Positions 33,661-43,689 are shown, counted from the stretch's first letter. The stretch is 64,000 nt of DNA from Lachnospiraceae bacterium (GCA_017399685.1 JAFQBM010000041.1:37317-101316), one strand, 5' to 3'. Notes: a model not told the origin generated them from the letters alone. Numbers and translations are program-made.

Positions 33661-36129
33661 TTATAACTGTTCTTCTGCATCCTCCACAGATAAATAACCA
33701 TATAACTTCGCCGTATAGTTCATAATTTCATAGGCAAGATTTTTCTCCTCCTGAAGCAAACTTGTGATAAACCTTCCATATAATAAAAAGGTAGTTTCTG
33801 AATAAGTCCCTAATTCTCCTCTTAAATAAGTTTCATAGGAAGTTTGAAACAGGGTATCTTCATCTGTGTGAATCACCCTTGCATTTCCTGCCATTTTAGG
33901 ATATTTTTCTGCGAATGCTTCCATCCAGCCCACCTGAATTTTAATGATTTCTTCCTGTATGACAATCCGCTCCTTATTTAAAACCGGAAGTTCTTTTTCC
34001 AACTCAGCATATTTTTCGGGAGCCGTGGTTTTCATCATTCTGGCATATTTTTCTGTAATCAGATTCCATCCCTTTTGTTCTGCTGTCTGCAAATCCTCAT
34101 AGTAGCTACGAAGCAATTCTTCTGTCCATGCCATATACTGACTTTTTCTCATGATGGAAAAAGTGTTCCAGTCATCCTGACACTCAGCCCTTCCACCCTC
34201 ATTTTTTACCTTATCAAATTGTTTCCACTCTATTTCTACAATACCTTTTATAATATCCATTTTTTCTTCCCCTTTTTTCTTAAATTTCTCAGTTCCCTGC
34301 ATAATTTCCTGACAATATCTTTCTAAAAAAGTATCCCCACCTTTTACCAATCCCTCCTGTTGTAATTCCATTAATATCAATTCCGCTATTTCTTCAAAAC
34401 ACCTTACATATTCATCTGCTGGATTTACCATACCGGAACTATAAGAAACAGTATCCCATACATCTTTCTGATTTTTCAGAAAAGAAACGTTTTCTAAAAT
34501 CTTTTCTACCCCTTGCAGCTTCTTTAACTGTCTCATTGCTTTTCGTTTCCATTTATAATATGGTGCATAAGTTCTGTTTAGTAAAAACACCAAATCCATA
34601 GCACTTTCCATAGCTTTGGTAATACAAAGATTTGCTGTAATATAATCCTTTCTTACCATCATTCTGGGATAATTACTTTGGGCATATTGTGAAAATTCAT
34701 GGATACTTTGTACCAGTCTTAACCGCCATACTTTATCAGGATAATATTCCAAAAGCCTATTTCTAACCCCAAGAAATACTCCTAAATCATCCCGAAATAC
34801 TTCCCCATTTACCGCAGTAGCCAGCCTTTCCTCCGAAAGGTTCAAATATTCCAGTTCCCAAGGCTGTTCATAGTCGCAATCCGTTTCCAAAAGACCATTA
34901 TAAAAATCACTAATGGTAAATACTCCCCTTCTTTGTGTGAAAAAGAGGTCCAGGCTACTTTCTTTTCCATAACAATGAATCAATTCTTCATATGCCTGTT
35001 GTAAAGATGTTCCAATTTTCTTATTATCTTCTTTGCAAATCCACATACAAAACCCTAATCCGTAGTCGTGATCTTTTGATATTTCATCATCAAAGCCAAA
35101 ACAGTCTGAACCCTCTCCCACTAGTCCAACCGCAATTCTTCCCTCATATTCAGGAAATTTTTCATGTATCATTCTGGCACCATATGTTTCATAAAACTTT
35201 CGGCATCTTTCTAAATTACTTTCCCAATCTATCATAGTACCACTATCATGGTTCTTCTCATGCTCTACGCTTTGGTTACTTTCATGATTTTTATTTTTTT
35301 CCCCTGCCTCTATTTCCGGATGACTTAGCTGATTTTGCTTTGCTATAGCATTCTCATACTTTTCTCTTACCCGGTCATAATTCTCCGTTTTTCCTACATG
35401 TTTTTCTAATTCTTCCATCCCTCGCTTATAATACCATGCAGCCTCTTGGAATAAACCCTGACATGCCTTGGCATCCCCCATGGCAACCAATGCCGCACCA
35501 TAATGAAAATCTTTGCCCCCATCTTGCTCAAATACTTCCAAGGCTTTTTCCAGATATAAAACGGCATTCAGGTAGTCTTCCTTCGTTCCAAGTTGTAACA
35601 AGGTCACTGCCAGATTGGTTCTTGTGGTAGCCTGCTGAATCCCTGCCTCAGGGTATAAATCCACAACAGAAAGTGCCTGCAACAGTTTTTCTTTCGCACT
35701 TTTAAAATCTCCCATTTCCTGATACAAAAGACTCCAGTTATTATAAAGACTGGCATAGGAAAAATTCTTAGAATCCAGATTCTTCTTATAGATTTCCTCC
35801 ACTTCTTTGTGCAATTTCAAAGATTCTTCATGAAGACCAAACGCCCTATATGCATTGGCAATATTAAGCAGAGAAGTGGCATATTCCACCCTTCCCTCCA
35901 ACTTCATCTGGTCCAACAAATTCTTAAGAACTTCACAATCATGCAAAGACTTTTCTCTTTGTGTGGTATCCCGGTAAAATCCAATACTTTCATTTAATAA
36001 AGTAAACATTGAGGCAACATCTTGTTCTTCTTCCGCCTCCTTAATCTTAGTCACTAAAAATTCTTCTATCTCATTTAAACTTGATGTTCCAAACATTGCA
36101 TCATATTCTGCAAGTACTTTTCCGATTTC
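33661..36129 (-). CDS. TPR, DUF4037 and DUF4125 three-domain protein
   Basis: 822 residues from ATG 36129 (GGAG 6 nt upstream; earlier ATGs at 36165 and 36141 are alternatives). Residues up to about 270 are TPR-like helices (YATSLLNIANAYRAFGLHEE). A linker rich in Asn, His and Glu follows. The middle domain (RIAVGLVGEGSDCFGFDDE, then ISKDHDYGLGFCMWI) resembles DUF4037, a nucleotidyltransferase-like family with conserved GSDCFG and D-D residues. The last ~200 residues (EWKQFDKVKNEGGRAECQDD) match DUF4125. No biochemical function is known to me. It sits between the J-like gene and a membrane protein gene on the same strand. Confidence 0.82.
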   Translation of the reverse strand, partial: EIGKVLAEYDAMFGTSSLNEIEEFLVTKIKEAEEEQDVASMFTLLNESIGFYRDTTQREKSLHDCEVLKNLLDQMKLEGRVEYATSLLNIANAYRAFGLHEESLKLHKEVEEIYKKNLDSKNFSYASLYNNWSLLYQEMGDFKSAKEKLLQALSVVDLYPEAGIQQATTRTNLAVTLLQLGTKEDYLNAVLYLEKALEVFEQDGGKDFHYGAALVAMGDAKACQGLFQEAAWYYKRGMEELEKHVGKTENYDRVREKYENAIAKQNQLSHPEIEAGEKNKNHESNQSVEHEKNHDSGTMIDWESNLERCRKFYETYGARMIHEKFPEYEGRIAVGLVGEGSDCFGFDDEISKDHDYGLGFCMWICKEDNKKIGTSLQQAYEELIHCYGKESSLDLFFTQRRGVFTISDFYNGLLETDCDYEQPWELEYLNLSEERLATAVNGEVFRDDLGVFLGVRNRLLEYYPDKVWRLRLVQSIHEFSQYAQSNYPRMMVRKDYITANLCITKAMESAMDLVFLLNRTYAPYYKWKRKAMRQLKKLQGVEKILENVSFLKNQKDVWDTVSYSSGMVNPADEYVRCFEEIAELILMELQQEGLVKGGDTFLERYCQEIMQGTEKFKKKGEEKMDIIKGIVEIEWKQFDKVKNEGGRAECQDDWNTFSIMRKSQYMAWTEELLRSYYEDLQTAEQKGWNLITEKYARMMKTTAPEKYAELEKELPVLNKERIVIQEEIIKIQVGWMEAFAEKYPKMAGNARVIHTDEDTLFQTSYETYLRGELGTYSETTFLLYGRFITSLLQEEKNLAYEIMNYTAKLYGYLSVEDAEEQL

Positions 36130-36177
36130 CATATTAGTCTCCATTCTTCCTATGCTGATTTTCATTTCATACTTTCT

Positions 36178-37176
36178 CTATGATTCAACTTCGAATTTTT
36201 CTGCAAATTCTATTTTCAACTTTATAAACTCTTCCATATGCCGAAGCAGTCCGTATAGTTTAGCCCTGTCTTCAAATTCTTTCCGCTCCACCGGCAATGG
36301 GTGATGTTTCATATCCTCATCCAATTCTATAAACTGTATAAATAATTCTTTTCCGGTATTGTTTTTATGATATACTTCTGCCATTTGTTTTAGAAATGCA
36401 GATATTTTCCCTGCTGTAATGGGTGTAGTTTCTATGATTCTTACATTCTTATACATCTCATATAAAACTTCACATTGCTTCTCACGCATGGCAATATATT
36501 CCCGGTCATACACATCTTTGTAGCCAAACTGATTGTTAAAATTTTCCTCCGCAACATTTTTCGCTTTCCTGATGGAATTCCCTAAAATAAGAAAACAATC
36601 TCCATTGTAATCTGAAATATCCCTGTCCAAAATCCGCTCCGACATCCGGCTTAAAATCTTCTTTATCTGTGTATCAGTTTCTTCTCTTAACTTTTCCATA
36701 TCATTTGTGTTCTTACGCAAATGCAAATTAGCAATGATTCCAATTCCTACCCCGATACAAAACAAAATCATTTCATTTTTTAACGTTTCCCCATTCATAA
36801 TTCCAAAGGTAAGAAAATGAGAAATCAATACCGAATTCATTGCCATGGCACTATACCAGCGAAAGATTTGACACACAAAAACAAACAGTATCAGATATAT
36901 CATAAATGCTTTTATGGTATATCCAAACAAAGAAAAACTTACATATGCAATAAACAGGGCAGTGATAAATGCTATAAACCGCCCAAGTGCAATTTTTATG
37001 GTTTCTTTTTTGGTGGGCTGAATCGTAAGTATCGCTACCACCCCGGCAGATACTGCAAATTCTGCTTCCATTGCCATTGCAATGAAAATCGCAATCATGG
37101 CAGCCCCGGCAATCTTTACAGTATTCACTACTACATCTTTTCTTATCCTTTTTTTCACCAATCCAATTTCTGCCAT
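36178..37176 (-). CDS. Aromatic acid exporter/FUSC-like membrane protein
   Basis: 332 residues. Four to six membrane helices occupy the first ~155 residues (AGAAMIAIFIAMAMEAEFAV, GVVAILTIQPTKKET, LILFVFVCQIFRWYS), followed by a cytoplasmic helical domain (REETDTQIKKILSRMSERIL). The ILTIQPT-KE-T motif is typical of the DUF939/ArAE family. Such proteins are proposed exporters; substrate unknown. ATG 37176 follows GGAAGGAG. The stop is 12 nt before the -10 region of the next gene's possible start, suggesting cotranscription with the TPR-DUF4037 gene. Confidence 0.85.
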   Translation of the reverse strand: MAEIGLVKKRIRKDVVVNTVKIAGAAMIAIFIAMAMEAEFAVSAGVVAILTIQPTKKETIKIALGRFIAFITALFIAYVSFSLFGYTIKAFMIYLILFVFVCQIFRWYSAMAMNSVLISHFLTFGIMNGETLKNEMILFCIGVGIGIIANLHLRKNTNDMEKLREETDTQIKKILSRMSERILDRDISDYNGDCFLILGNSIRKAKNVAEENFNNQFGYKDVYDREYIAMREKQCEVLYEMYKNVRIIETTPITAGKISAFLKQMAEVYHKNNTGKELFIQFIELDEDMKHHPLPVERKEFEDRAKLYGLLRHMEEFIKLKIEFAEKFEVES

Positions 37177-37207
37177 AAACGATATACTCCTTCCTTTAAA
37201 TCCAAAG

Positions 37208-37223
37208 TCTCGGTTATATTATA
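37208..37223. repeat. Fragment of the dispersed intergenic repeat
   Basis: TCTCGGTTATATTATA is identical to 44115-44130. On the minus strand it reads TATAATATAACCGAGA and could supply a -10 box for the exporter-like gene at 37176. Confidence 0.45.
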
Positions 37224-37420
37224 CCAGATATGAATTTTTTTTCAGTATCTATATTGCAAATTACCACTTTTTCTCTTTCAATAAACCAGAGTTAAAATCT
37301 TTTCATGTCAAACACACCAATTCATTGTCATAGATGGTAGTTCCAGCATTACAACTTAATTCTCTGGCTTTTGAACTAACGTCATATAAAAAAATAAGAA
37401 CGCGATGGAACTAAAATATA

Positions 37421-37449
37421 TTGAATCATTTCTGCTAATAATGTACAAT
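37421..37449 (+). promoter_or_regulatory. Predicted promoter of the coiled-coil protein gene
   Basis: -35 TTGAAT (37421-37426), 17-bp spacer, -10 TACAAT (37444-37449). The remainder of 37224-37420 shows no recognisable element. Confidence 0.6.
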
Positions 37450-37507
37450 GACAAACGATATATTACAGTAATTTAAAGCATATCTTGTAATCTATGAGGA
37501 GGATTTA

Positions 37508-38452
37508 ATGATGACATATTACGATGAACAATTACAAAGGCTTCAGCAGCAAGTAGCAAGAAAGGCTCACTTAGAGACAATATTAAGAGATTTACATAGT
37601 CAGAAAGACGAATTAGAGAAAAAGGTAGACCAACTGAAAATAGAAAAACAAAAAGAACAGACTGATGTTGACCGTCTTGAAGGCCGCAGTCTTGCTGCTT
37701 TCTTCTATAACATAGCTGGTAAAAAAGAAGAAAAACTGGATAAGGAACGCCAGGAAGCCTATGCCGCAACTGTTAAATATGATTCCGCATCCAGAGAGCT
37801 TACCGCTATTAAGGAAGATATGAACCGCTATGAAGGTGAATTAAGTACCTTAACTGGCTGTAACGAACGATATGAACAAGTTCTTAAAGAAAAAGCGGCA
37901 GCAGTGAAATCCTCTGGAACACCAGAGGTTTCTAAAATGCTACAGTTAGAAGAACAAATAAACTATTTAGAAAACCAAAAGAAAGAAATCAATGAAGCAA
38001 TTTCTGCCGGTAATGAAGCTGCTGGTATGGCTGAAAAAGTACTTTCCAATCTGGATGATGCAGAAGGCTGGGGAACCTGGGATTTACTTGGTGGAGGATT
38101 GATTGCAGACCTTGCAAAATACAGTTCTCTTGACGATGCCCAGGAGTCCGTGGAACAACTACAGGTACAGCTTCGCCGTTTCAAAACAGAACTTGCGGAT
38201 GTCACCATTCAAGCAGATATGCAGGTGAATGTAGATGGATTCCTTCGCTTTGCTGACTACTTCTTTGATGGTTTTATTATGGATTGGACCGTTCTTGACC
38301 GAATTAGTGAATCACAAGGTCAGGTTCAAAAAACAAAAACGCAGATTGAAGATGTTTTGAATACGTTGACCTCTATGCTTTCTGCTATCGAAGAGGAACA
38401 AGACCAAACAAAAAGCAAGTTGGATGAATTGATTCTAAAAGCGAAATTATAA
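37508..38452 (+). CDS. Coiled-coil hypothetical protein
   Basis: 314 residues, soluble. Two long coiled-coil stretches (HLETILRDLHSQKDELEKKV and LQLEEQINYLENQKKEINEA) flank a conserved-looking glycine-rich core (GWGTWDLLGGGLIADLAKYS), followed by an aromatic segment (RFADYFFDGFIMDW) and a C-terminal coiled coil. The SLAAFFYNIAGKKEEKLDKE segment near residue 60 recurs in many clostridial proteins of this type, but I know no function. ATG follows AGGAGG. Monocistronic, with a promoter and a strong terminator. Confidence 0.8.
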   Translation: MMTYYDEQLQRLQQQVARKAHLETILRDLHSQKDELEKKVDQLKIEKQKEQTDVDRLEGRSLAAFFYNIAGKKEEKLDKERQEAYAATVKYDSASRELTAIKEDMNRYEGELSTLTGCNERYEQVLKEKAAAVKSSGTPEVSKMLQLEEQINYLENQKKEINEAISAGNEAAGMAEKVLSNLDDAEGWGTWDLLGGGLIADLAKYSSLDDAQESVEQLQVQLRRFKTELADVTIQADMQVNVDGFLRFADYFFDGFIMDWTVLDRISESQGQVQKTKTQIEDVLNTLTSMLSAIEEEQDQTKSKLDELILKAKL

Positions 38453-38478
38453 TAATGATATCAGGTACTTACTATATC

Positions 38479-38522
38479 TTAAGAAGCGGTACAGCCTTTT
38501 CCCAGGCCACACCGCTTCTTAA
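38479..38522. terminator. Bidirectional terminator
   Basis: Perfect 12-bp stem TTAAGAAGCGGT / ACCGCTTCTTAA between convergent genes ending at 38452 and 38538. Confidence 0.8.
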
Positions 38523-38537
38523 CATCAAAATACTCCC

Positions 38538-40448
38538 TTACAAGATTTGCCTATTTACTTTTTTACTTTGAAGAACTTCATTCTCTGCTTCATACATCTG
38601 CATTACAATATTGGCATCTTTCTCATGCCATGACATTCCAACTGATATCTCAATACTGCTCATTTCCATCAGCCGACAGACATTCCTTACTTCTTTTTCA
38701 AATTGCATACGATTCACGTTCGAAACGATTACTGCAAATCTATTCTCAGCAATCCGGAAAGACTGTTTTTCAAAGACATAGGTAATATTTCCGGCTGCAT
38801 TTTTCACTAAAGCCTCGTCTTTACTATCCAGCTTTCCATCCACTGTCTGCAATTCCTTTAAAGAAAAATATGCAACACCTAATGTTTCAGGAACCCTTTC
38901 TTTATACTTATTTACCACATTCTGAAATTTATTTTCATTATACATCTTTGTCAAAGCATCCTCAAAAAGCTCCTCCTGTACTTCTCCTCTTTCCTTTATG
39001 CTAAGACCGGTTATGATAAAATCTGCAACGGGCTGAATAAAAAGTTCATCATATGATTCAACATAACATACATCACTGATACATACAAATCCCACGATAG
39101 TGCTATTCTTTCTCAGAGGTATTACAATGATATGTTTCAGACCTTCCTTTACCAAAATAGAATTTAACTTCGAACCTTCACTAAAATCATTTAATACCAT
39201 CGGAACAAAAATCTCGTCTGATTCACTGAATCGATTCAGCCAGCTTTGAAACGTATTCAATGAAATATTTCCCAACTGCTCACTACTATCTTCCATAGAA
39301 TACAAATATGTATTAGCAACCGAATTTGTATCATAATCTATTTCAAATACATAGGCCTTGTTTCCTTTCAATTGCCTTAACATAATTAGCAATAAATCAT
39401 TTACCATATTCTCCTCATTCATGCTTTGACACACTATATTAGAGCACTCAAGAATGACATCTGAAAATTTTTCAGTCATTTCTGCCACCCATTCACTTTG
39501 ATGCAGTTTATCGTCATAATGGTCAATAATTGCCCAATATAACAACAATATAAGACCGGCCAAAATACAACCACATAACAGTATTTTTTCTATCTTGTTA
39601 CTATCCCCAAAAAGTACGTCCTCTTCAGTAAAAATCAGTAATTCACAACCAAATATATGAAGTGGAGTATAACAAAAATAAGTATAGTCTCCTTTTTCTC
39701 CAGTAGAATAAGCAGTTGTTCCAATTCTTCCGTTTCTTATATCCCGTAAAAAATTAACATTTTCATACTTACTTTTCACTTCTCTTTCTGCTGTCTCTTC
39801 TATACTGCCTAATTCTTCGGGCCAGTTATCAAGAACAAAAGTGCCATCTTCACAATATAAAATACATACATTCCTTTGTCTGCCACATAACTTTGTAAAA
39901 GACGTTTCATCTATAATACCAACCAAAACCGCAATGATTTCATTATTTTTTAGAACAGGGACATAGCACCTAAACACAGACACATCTTCATTCTTAATAT
40001 CTAACACATATTCTGATATATGTTCTCCCTTTTCAGCAATCTCGGTAAATGACATCGTATCTGACACATCTTTTACTTCTCCGTTTTGAAGTAATAACTG
40101 ATTATCCGGATATAATACATCGATTCGTTTAAATATAGATATTTCCTGTACCGCAGCCAGTTTGGAAGGAAGCAGTTCCCATTCATAAAGGTTATCTTCC
40201 TTCATCCATTCTTTTCCTTCAAGCTTTAACAGGCTCATATTATATTCCACTTCAGCCACTATCTCATTTTTCATTTCTCTAACAGATGTTTCTAAGTTTT
40301 GCAGAGATTTTTCCTCCAGTAGCTGAACAACCTCAAAGGAAGGCCCCAACATGCCGACTACTCCGATAATAAGCAAAATTTTCAAGGCATATCCAGTACC
40401 TAAAACTCCCTTCATCTTATCCCATATTTTTCCTATCTTTTTCCCCAT
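38538..40448 (-). CDS. Membrane sensor with GAF and degenerate GGDEF domains
   Basis: 636 residues. A first membrane helix (ALKILLIIGVVGMLGPSF), an extracellular Cache-like domain of about 240 residues, a second helix (ILLCGCILAGLILLLYWAII), a GAF-like domain (NEENMVNDLLLIMLRQLKGN, LKHIIVIPLRKNSTIVGFVC) and a C-terminal domain with the diguanylate cyclase outline (EDALTKMYNENKFQNVVNKY). The catalytic GGDEF motif is replaced by AENRF before AVIV, so it cannot be a normal cyclase. It may bind GTP or c-di-GMP or act as a scaffold. ATG follows AAAGGAG. Monocistronic. Confidence 0.85.
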   Translation of the reverse strand: MGKKIGKIWDKMKGVLGTGYALKILLIIGVVGMLGPSFEVVQLLEEKSLQNLETSVREMKNEIVAEVEYNMSLLKLEGKEWMKEDNLYEWELLPSKLAAVQEISIFKRIDVLYPDNQLLLQNGEVKDVSDTMSFTEIAEKGEHISEYVLDIKNEDVSVFRCYVPVLKNNEIIAVLVGIIDETSFTKLCGRQRNVCILYCEDGTFVLDNWPEELGSIEETAEREVKSKYENVNFLRDIRNGRIGTTAYSTGEKGDYTYFCYTPLHIFGCELLIFTEEDVLFGDSNKIEKILLCGCILAGLILLLYWAIIDHYDDKLHQSEWVAEMTEKFSDVILECSNIVCQSMNEENMVNDLLLIMLRQLKGNKAYVFEIDYDTNSVANTYLYSMEDSSEQLGNISLNTFQSWLNRFSESDEIFVPMVLNDFSEGSKLNSILVKEGLKHIIVIPLRKNSTIVGFVCISDVCYVESYDELFIQPVADFIITGLSIKERGEVQEELFEDALTKMYNENKFQNVVNKYKERVPETLGVAYFSLKELQTVDGKLDSKDEALVKNAAGNITYVFEKQSFRIAENRFAVIVSNVNRMQFEKEVRNVCRLMEMSSIEISVGMSWHEKDANIVMQMYEAENEVLQSKKVNRQIL

Positions 40449-40620
40449 TTTTCTCTTTTCTCCTTTACAAACAAGTATTATATTTCCTTTTTAAACACAT
40501 TGTACCACAAACATCTCTTATATGGAAATAAAATATTAAGTTGAAAATAGAAAATAAACAGAATTTTGTAACAGACTTGCGAATCCTTCCGGAAATAAAA
40601 CTAACCTAATACCATAATAT

Positions 40621-40664
40621 AAATTCAAAAGTCATGCTTTTTATACAAACGTGAAAAGCATGAC
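40621..40664 (-). terminator. Terminator of the C39-like peptidase gene
   Basis: GTCATGCTTTTT (40631-40642) pairs with GAAAAGCATGAC (40653-40664); on the minus strand TTTTGAATTT follows. Confidence 0.7.
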
Positions 40665-40712
40665 CTTTTGCCCCTGATATTGTACTATTGCAAGCTAATA
40701 TTTTAGCGGAGT

Positions 40713-41714
40713 TTATTCACAGCTAAATGTCCACAAATTCTTAATTTGTGGTTCTAATACTTCATAATCCCAAAGTACACTGCTTCGTTCGATACTATTT
40801 GGGTCATTTACCATAATCTTTCCATCCTGTACTTTCACCAATACGATAAAATGTCCCTGGGATGTGAAATCTCCTGGTGCCATACTACAAATGATGGGAT
40901 GTCCTTGTTCCAGTTCCTGAAATATGCTATTCTTACTTAAAGATAATTCTCTTCCTTCTACCCCAAAGTAGGTTACTCCCTCTGTCATAAAACTCCAGGC
41001 TGTTCCTGTATTTTTAACATAATAACCTGCCTCCTGGGCATATACTGCCAGCCTGTCTGGAGTTGCTTCTTTGTTATTGGTCAAGGTTACGATTACCATG
41101 GACAAACAGGTTGGAGCACAGCCGGAAAGACCAATACAGCTTTCTCCATAGGAAACATATCCCCATCGTTCGTCCCACTGTAAAAATAATGGAAACTTCT
41201 CTTCTAATTCTTTTTCAGTAAATCCACCCTTTGCAGAATGCTCTTTTTTCAAATAACCTAAAGTAAAGTTAAGCATTTCTGGGTTACTACAAAGTGCGTT
41301 TAACAATTCCTCCGGATAAGAATCCATATTATCATAGATTTCTTGATAATCCTTCGAAGACTTGGCTAATTCCCCTAAGATATCCTTTATTTCAGAACTT
41401 GAATATTTCTTTGGTGTCCTTAAATCCTGTTCCGAAGCATTTCCTATAATACGGTTTGTATTATATTTTTTCTCTTCTGTTCCTAAACTTTCGAATCCAT
41501 TTTCCCCTATTCCCGGAAAACTTCCATTTTCTTTCACCCAGTTACGGATAAAACACCCTAAAATCACTACTCCAATAAAACCACATAGAATTTTTATTCT
41601 TCTTTTTCTTCGCAAACGCTTTCGGTTCCTTTTTTTCCGGTTCCCATTAGATTTGGAAGAAACATTTCCCTTACTCTGCGGCTTTACAGGAAACAATTCT
41701 ATTTCATTCCTCAT
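40713..41714 (-). CDS. Membrane-anchored C39-like cysteine peptidase
   Basis: 333 residues. A basic N-terminus (RKKRNRKRLRRKRRIKILC) leads into one membrane helix (GFIGVVILGCFI); the rest is outside. The C-terminal ~160 residues form a papain-like C39_2 domain with catalytic Cys in GLSGCAPTCLSMVI, His in GHFIVLVKV and Asp in VNDPNS. The QWDERWG motif near the start of the domain is typical. Such proteins act on cell-wall or secreted peptides; the target is unknown. The VanRS-like genes lie upstream on the same strand and could control it. Confidence 0.87.
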   Translation of the reverse strand: MRNEIELFPVKPQSKGNVSSKSNGNRKKRNRKRLRRKRRIKILCGFIGVVILGCFIRNWVKENGSFPGIGENGFESLGTEEKKYNTNRIIGNASEQDLRTPKKYSSSEIKDILGELAKSSKDYQEIYDNMDSYPEELLNALCSNPEMLNFTLGYLKKEHSAKGGFTEKELEEKFPLFLQWDERWGYVSYGESCIGLSGCAPTCLSMVIVTLTNNKEATPDRLAVYAQEAGYYVKNTGTAWSFMTEGVTYFGVEGRELSLSKNSIFQELEQGHPIICSMAPGDFTSQGHFIVLVKVQDGKIMVNDPNSIERSSVLWDYEVLEPQIKNLWTFSCE

Positions 41715-41801
41715 GGAACACTTCCCCCTCTCTTTTGTAACTCATTATACCAAAAAGGGATATTCTTTGTTTATATGATTCCTTTCGAAAATCATATGAA
41801 T

Positions 41802-42923
41802 TTATTCGGAAATTCTTACGATTTTATAACAATCCGTGGGAAGAAATACCTGAAAGATAATACTTTCATTTTCACTTTCTGCCTGAATCCTTCCCCCATG
41901 TAGTTCTACGATTTCTTTAGAAATAGCCAGTCCCAGCCCGGAACCTCCGGTAGAAGAAGAACGGGAAGAGTCTAACCGGAAAAACTGCTCAAAAATTCTA
42001 TCCAGTTTATCCGGAGGAATGGTTTTTCCATGATTTTTCACTACTATCCCTACTTCTTCACCAAAAGGATGCATAGAAAGTGATATTTCCGTTCCGACAT
42101 AACTGTAATTCACCGCATTTCGAATCAGATTATCAAATACCCGTTCCATCTTATCCCTGTCGCATAAAATCTCTACTTCCGGAGCAATATCCATATTCCA
42201 GATTAATTCTTTTTCCGCCAAAATGGGACTAAATTCATAGGTAATCTGTTCTAACATCCGACTTAGATTGGTTCTTTCGGCTTCCAATGTCAATGTGGTT
42301 AAATTAAAACGGGTAATATCAAAAAATTCATTGATTAAGCCTTCTAATCTTTCTGCCTTTTCCAAGGCAATTCCCGTGTATCTTTCCCGCAACTCTGGTG
42401 ACAACTGTGGTTCATCCTGAAGTAAAGTCAAATATCCGATTACACTGGTAAGGGGGGTTTTCAAATCATGTGCCAGATAAACAATCAAATCATTTTTCCT
42501 CTGCTCTGCCTCTTTTGCAACCGCAATATTCCTTAATGACCGTTCTCTTGCCAGATTCAACTCATTTTGGATATCTATCATTTCCTCCGAAAGCGTAATG
42601 GGTACTTCCGGATGAGAAAGCCCCTTCGCTGCCTCTATGGTTTCATCCATATATCCGAACGCTTTCTTTAGTACCTTTGGAGTCAATATCAAAATCCAGA
42701 TAAAGACCAGAATCGTAAATGCCTTTGGAAAATAATATTCAAGTATTTTTAAGGTATCGTATAAAGGGTCCCCATTGTACCATACTTTACGGCTGCAAAT
42801 AAATTTTGCAATATAAAATCCCCCAAGCACAATTCCAATCAATCCAAACAAAGATGCAAAATACTGGATTAAGATTTTCTGGCTAATCTGTGCAAATTTT
42901 CTTTCCTTTTTCTTCTTACTCAA
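41802..42923 (-). CDS. VanS-like sensor histidine kinase
   Basis: 373 residues from TTG 42923, which overlaps the stop of the regulator gene (TTGAGTAA). The same start arrangement occurs in the kinase gene at 61183. Two membrane helices flank a short external loop. The cytoplasmic part has an H-box YLAHDLKTPLTSVIGYLTLL and ATPase motifs DNLIRNAVNYS and GGSGLGLAIS. It resembles VanS-type sensors, but no vancomycin-resistance enzymes are nearby. The signal is likely cell-wall related by family analogy only. Confidence 0.88.
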   Translation of the reverse strand: MSKKKKERKFAQISQKILIQYFASLFGLIGIVLGGFYIAKFICSRKVWYNGDPLYDTLKILEYYFPKAFTILVFIWILILTPKVLKKAFGYMDETIEAAKGLSHPEVPITLSEEMIDIQNELNLARERSLRNIAVAKEAEQRKNDLIVYLAHDLKTPLTSVIGYLTLLQDEPQLSPELRERYTGIALEKAERLEGLINEFFDITRFNLTTLTLEAERTNLSRMLEQITYEFSPILAEKELIWNMDIAPEVEILCDRDKMERVFDNLIRNAVNYSYVGTEISLSMHPFGEEVGIVVKNHGKTIPPDKLDRIFEQFFRLDSSRSSSTGGSGLGLAISKEIVELHGGRIQAESENESIIFQVFLPTDCYKIVRISE

Positions 42924-43620
42924 TGGTATAGCCAACCCCCCACACAGTTTTTATGTACTTTGGTTTTCTTGCTGGCTCCTGCATTTTCTCTCTTAACCTC
43001 GCAATATGAGCCATAACCGTATTATTATGATCCAGATATTTTTCTCCCCAGACTGCCTCAAACAATTCCTCAGAAGAAACTACATTTCCCCTATATCTGC
43101 ATAAATACCAAAGAATGTTAAATTCTATAGGCGTAAGGGTAAGTTCCTTTCCATTCAGACAACATTTATGACTGCTTTTTGATATGTGAAGCCCCCGTAT
43201 ATCAATTTCTTCTATCTCTTTTACTGCGTTAGCCACCTCTGCCGTATTATACTGGGTATAACGACGTAGCTGGGTTTTTACACGAGCCACCAGTTCTAAA
43301 GGGTTAAAAGGCTTGGTAATATAGTCATCCGCCCCTAACGTAAGCCCCGTGATTTTATCCATATCCTCCACCTTGGCAGTCAACATAATAATGGGAAATA
43401 AATGTTTCTCCCGAATCTTCTTACATAAAGTAAATCCGTCCATATCCGGCAGCATCACATCCAAAACTGCCATTCCAAGGTTACTTTCCCTCTCCACACA
43501 AGCCAAGGCTTCTGTAGCATTATAATATTTTAGCACCTCATATCCATCATTTTTTAAATAGACCTCCACAAGGTCCGCGATGGCAGCTTCATCATCCACA
43601 ATTAATATTTTTTCTTTCAC
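42916..43620 (-). CDS. VanR-like response regulator
   Basis: 234 residues: receiver (ILIVDDEAAIADLVEVYL, MAVLDVMLPDMDGFTLC, DYITKPFNPLELVARV) and winged-helix output domain (LTPIEFNILWYLCRYRGNVV, NTVMAHIARLREKM). First gene of an operon with the VanS-like kinase, with overlapping ends. Likely target is the adjacent peptidase gene or itself; this is inference. Confidence 0.9.
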   Translation of the reverse strand: MKEKILIVDDEAAIADLVEVYLKNDGYEVLKYYNATEALACVERESNLGMAVLDVMLPDMDGFTLCKKIREKHLFPIIMLTAKVEDMDKITGLTLGADDYITKPFNPLELVARVKTQLRRYTQYNTAEVANAVKEIEEIDIRGLHISKSSHKCCLNGKELTLTPIEFNILWYLCRYRGNVVSSEELFEAVWGEKYLDHNNTVMAHIARLREKMQEPARKPKYIKTVWGVGYTIE

Positions 43621-43689
43621 TTTAACCTCACTCCATCTTTATCTTATATACTCTGCCTTATATATTTTCTCTTATGTTTTATTTCCATT

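Noticed and set aside
40713..43620. VanG-type glycopeptide resistance cluster
   Set aside because: Only VanRS-like genes are present; no D-Ala-D-Ser ligase, racemase or VanXY genes are nearby.
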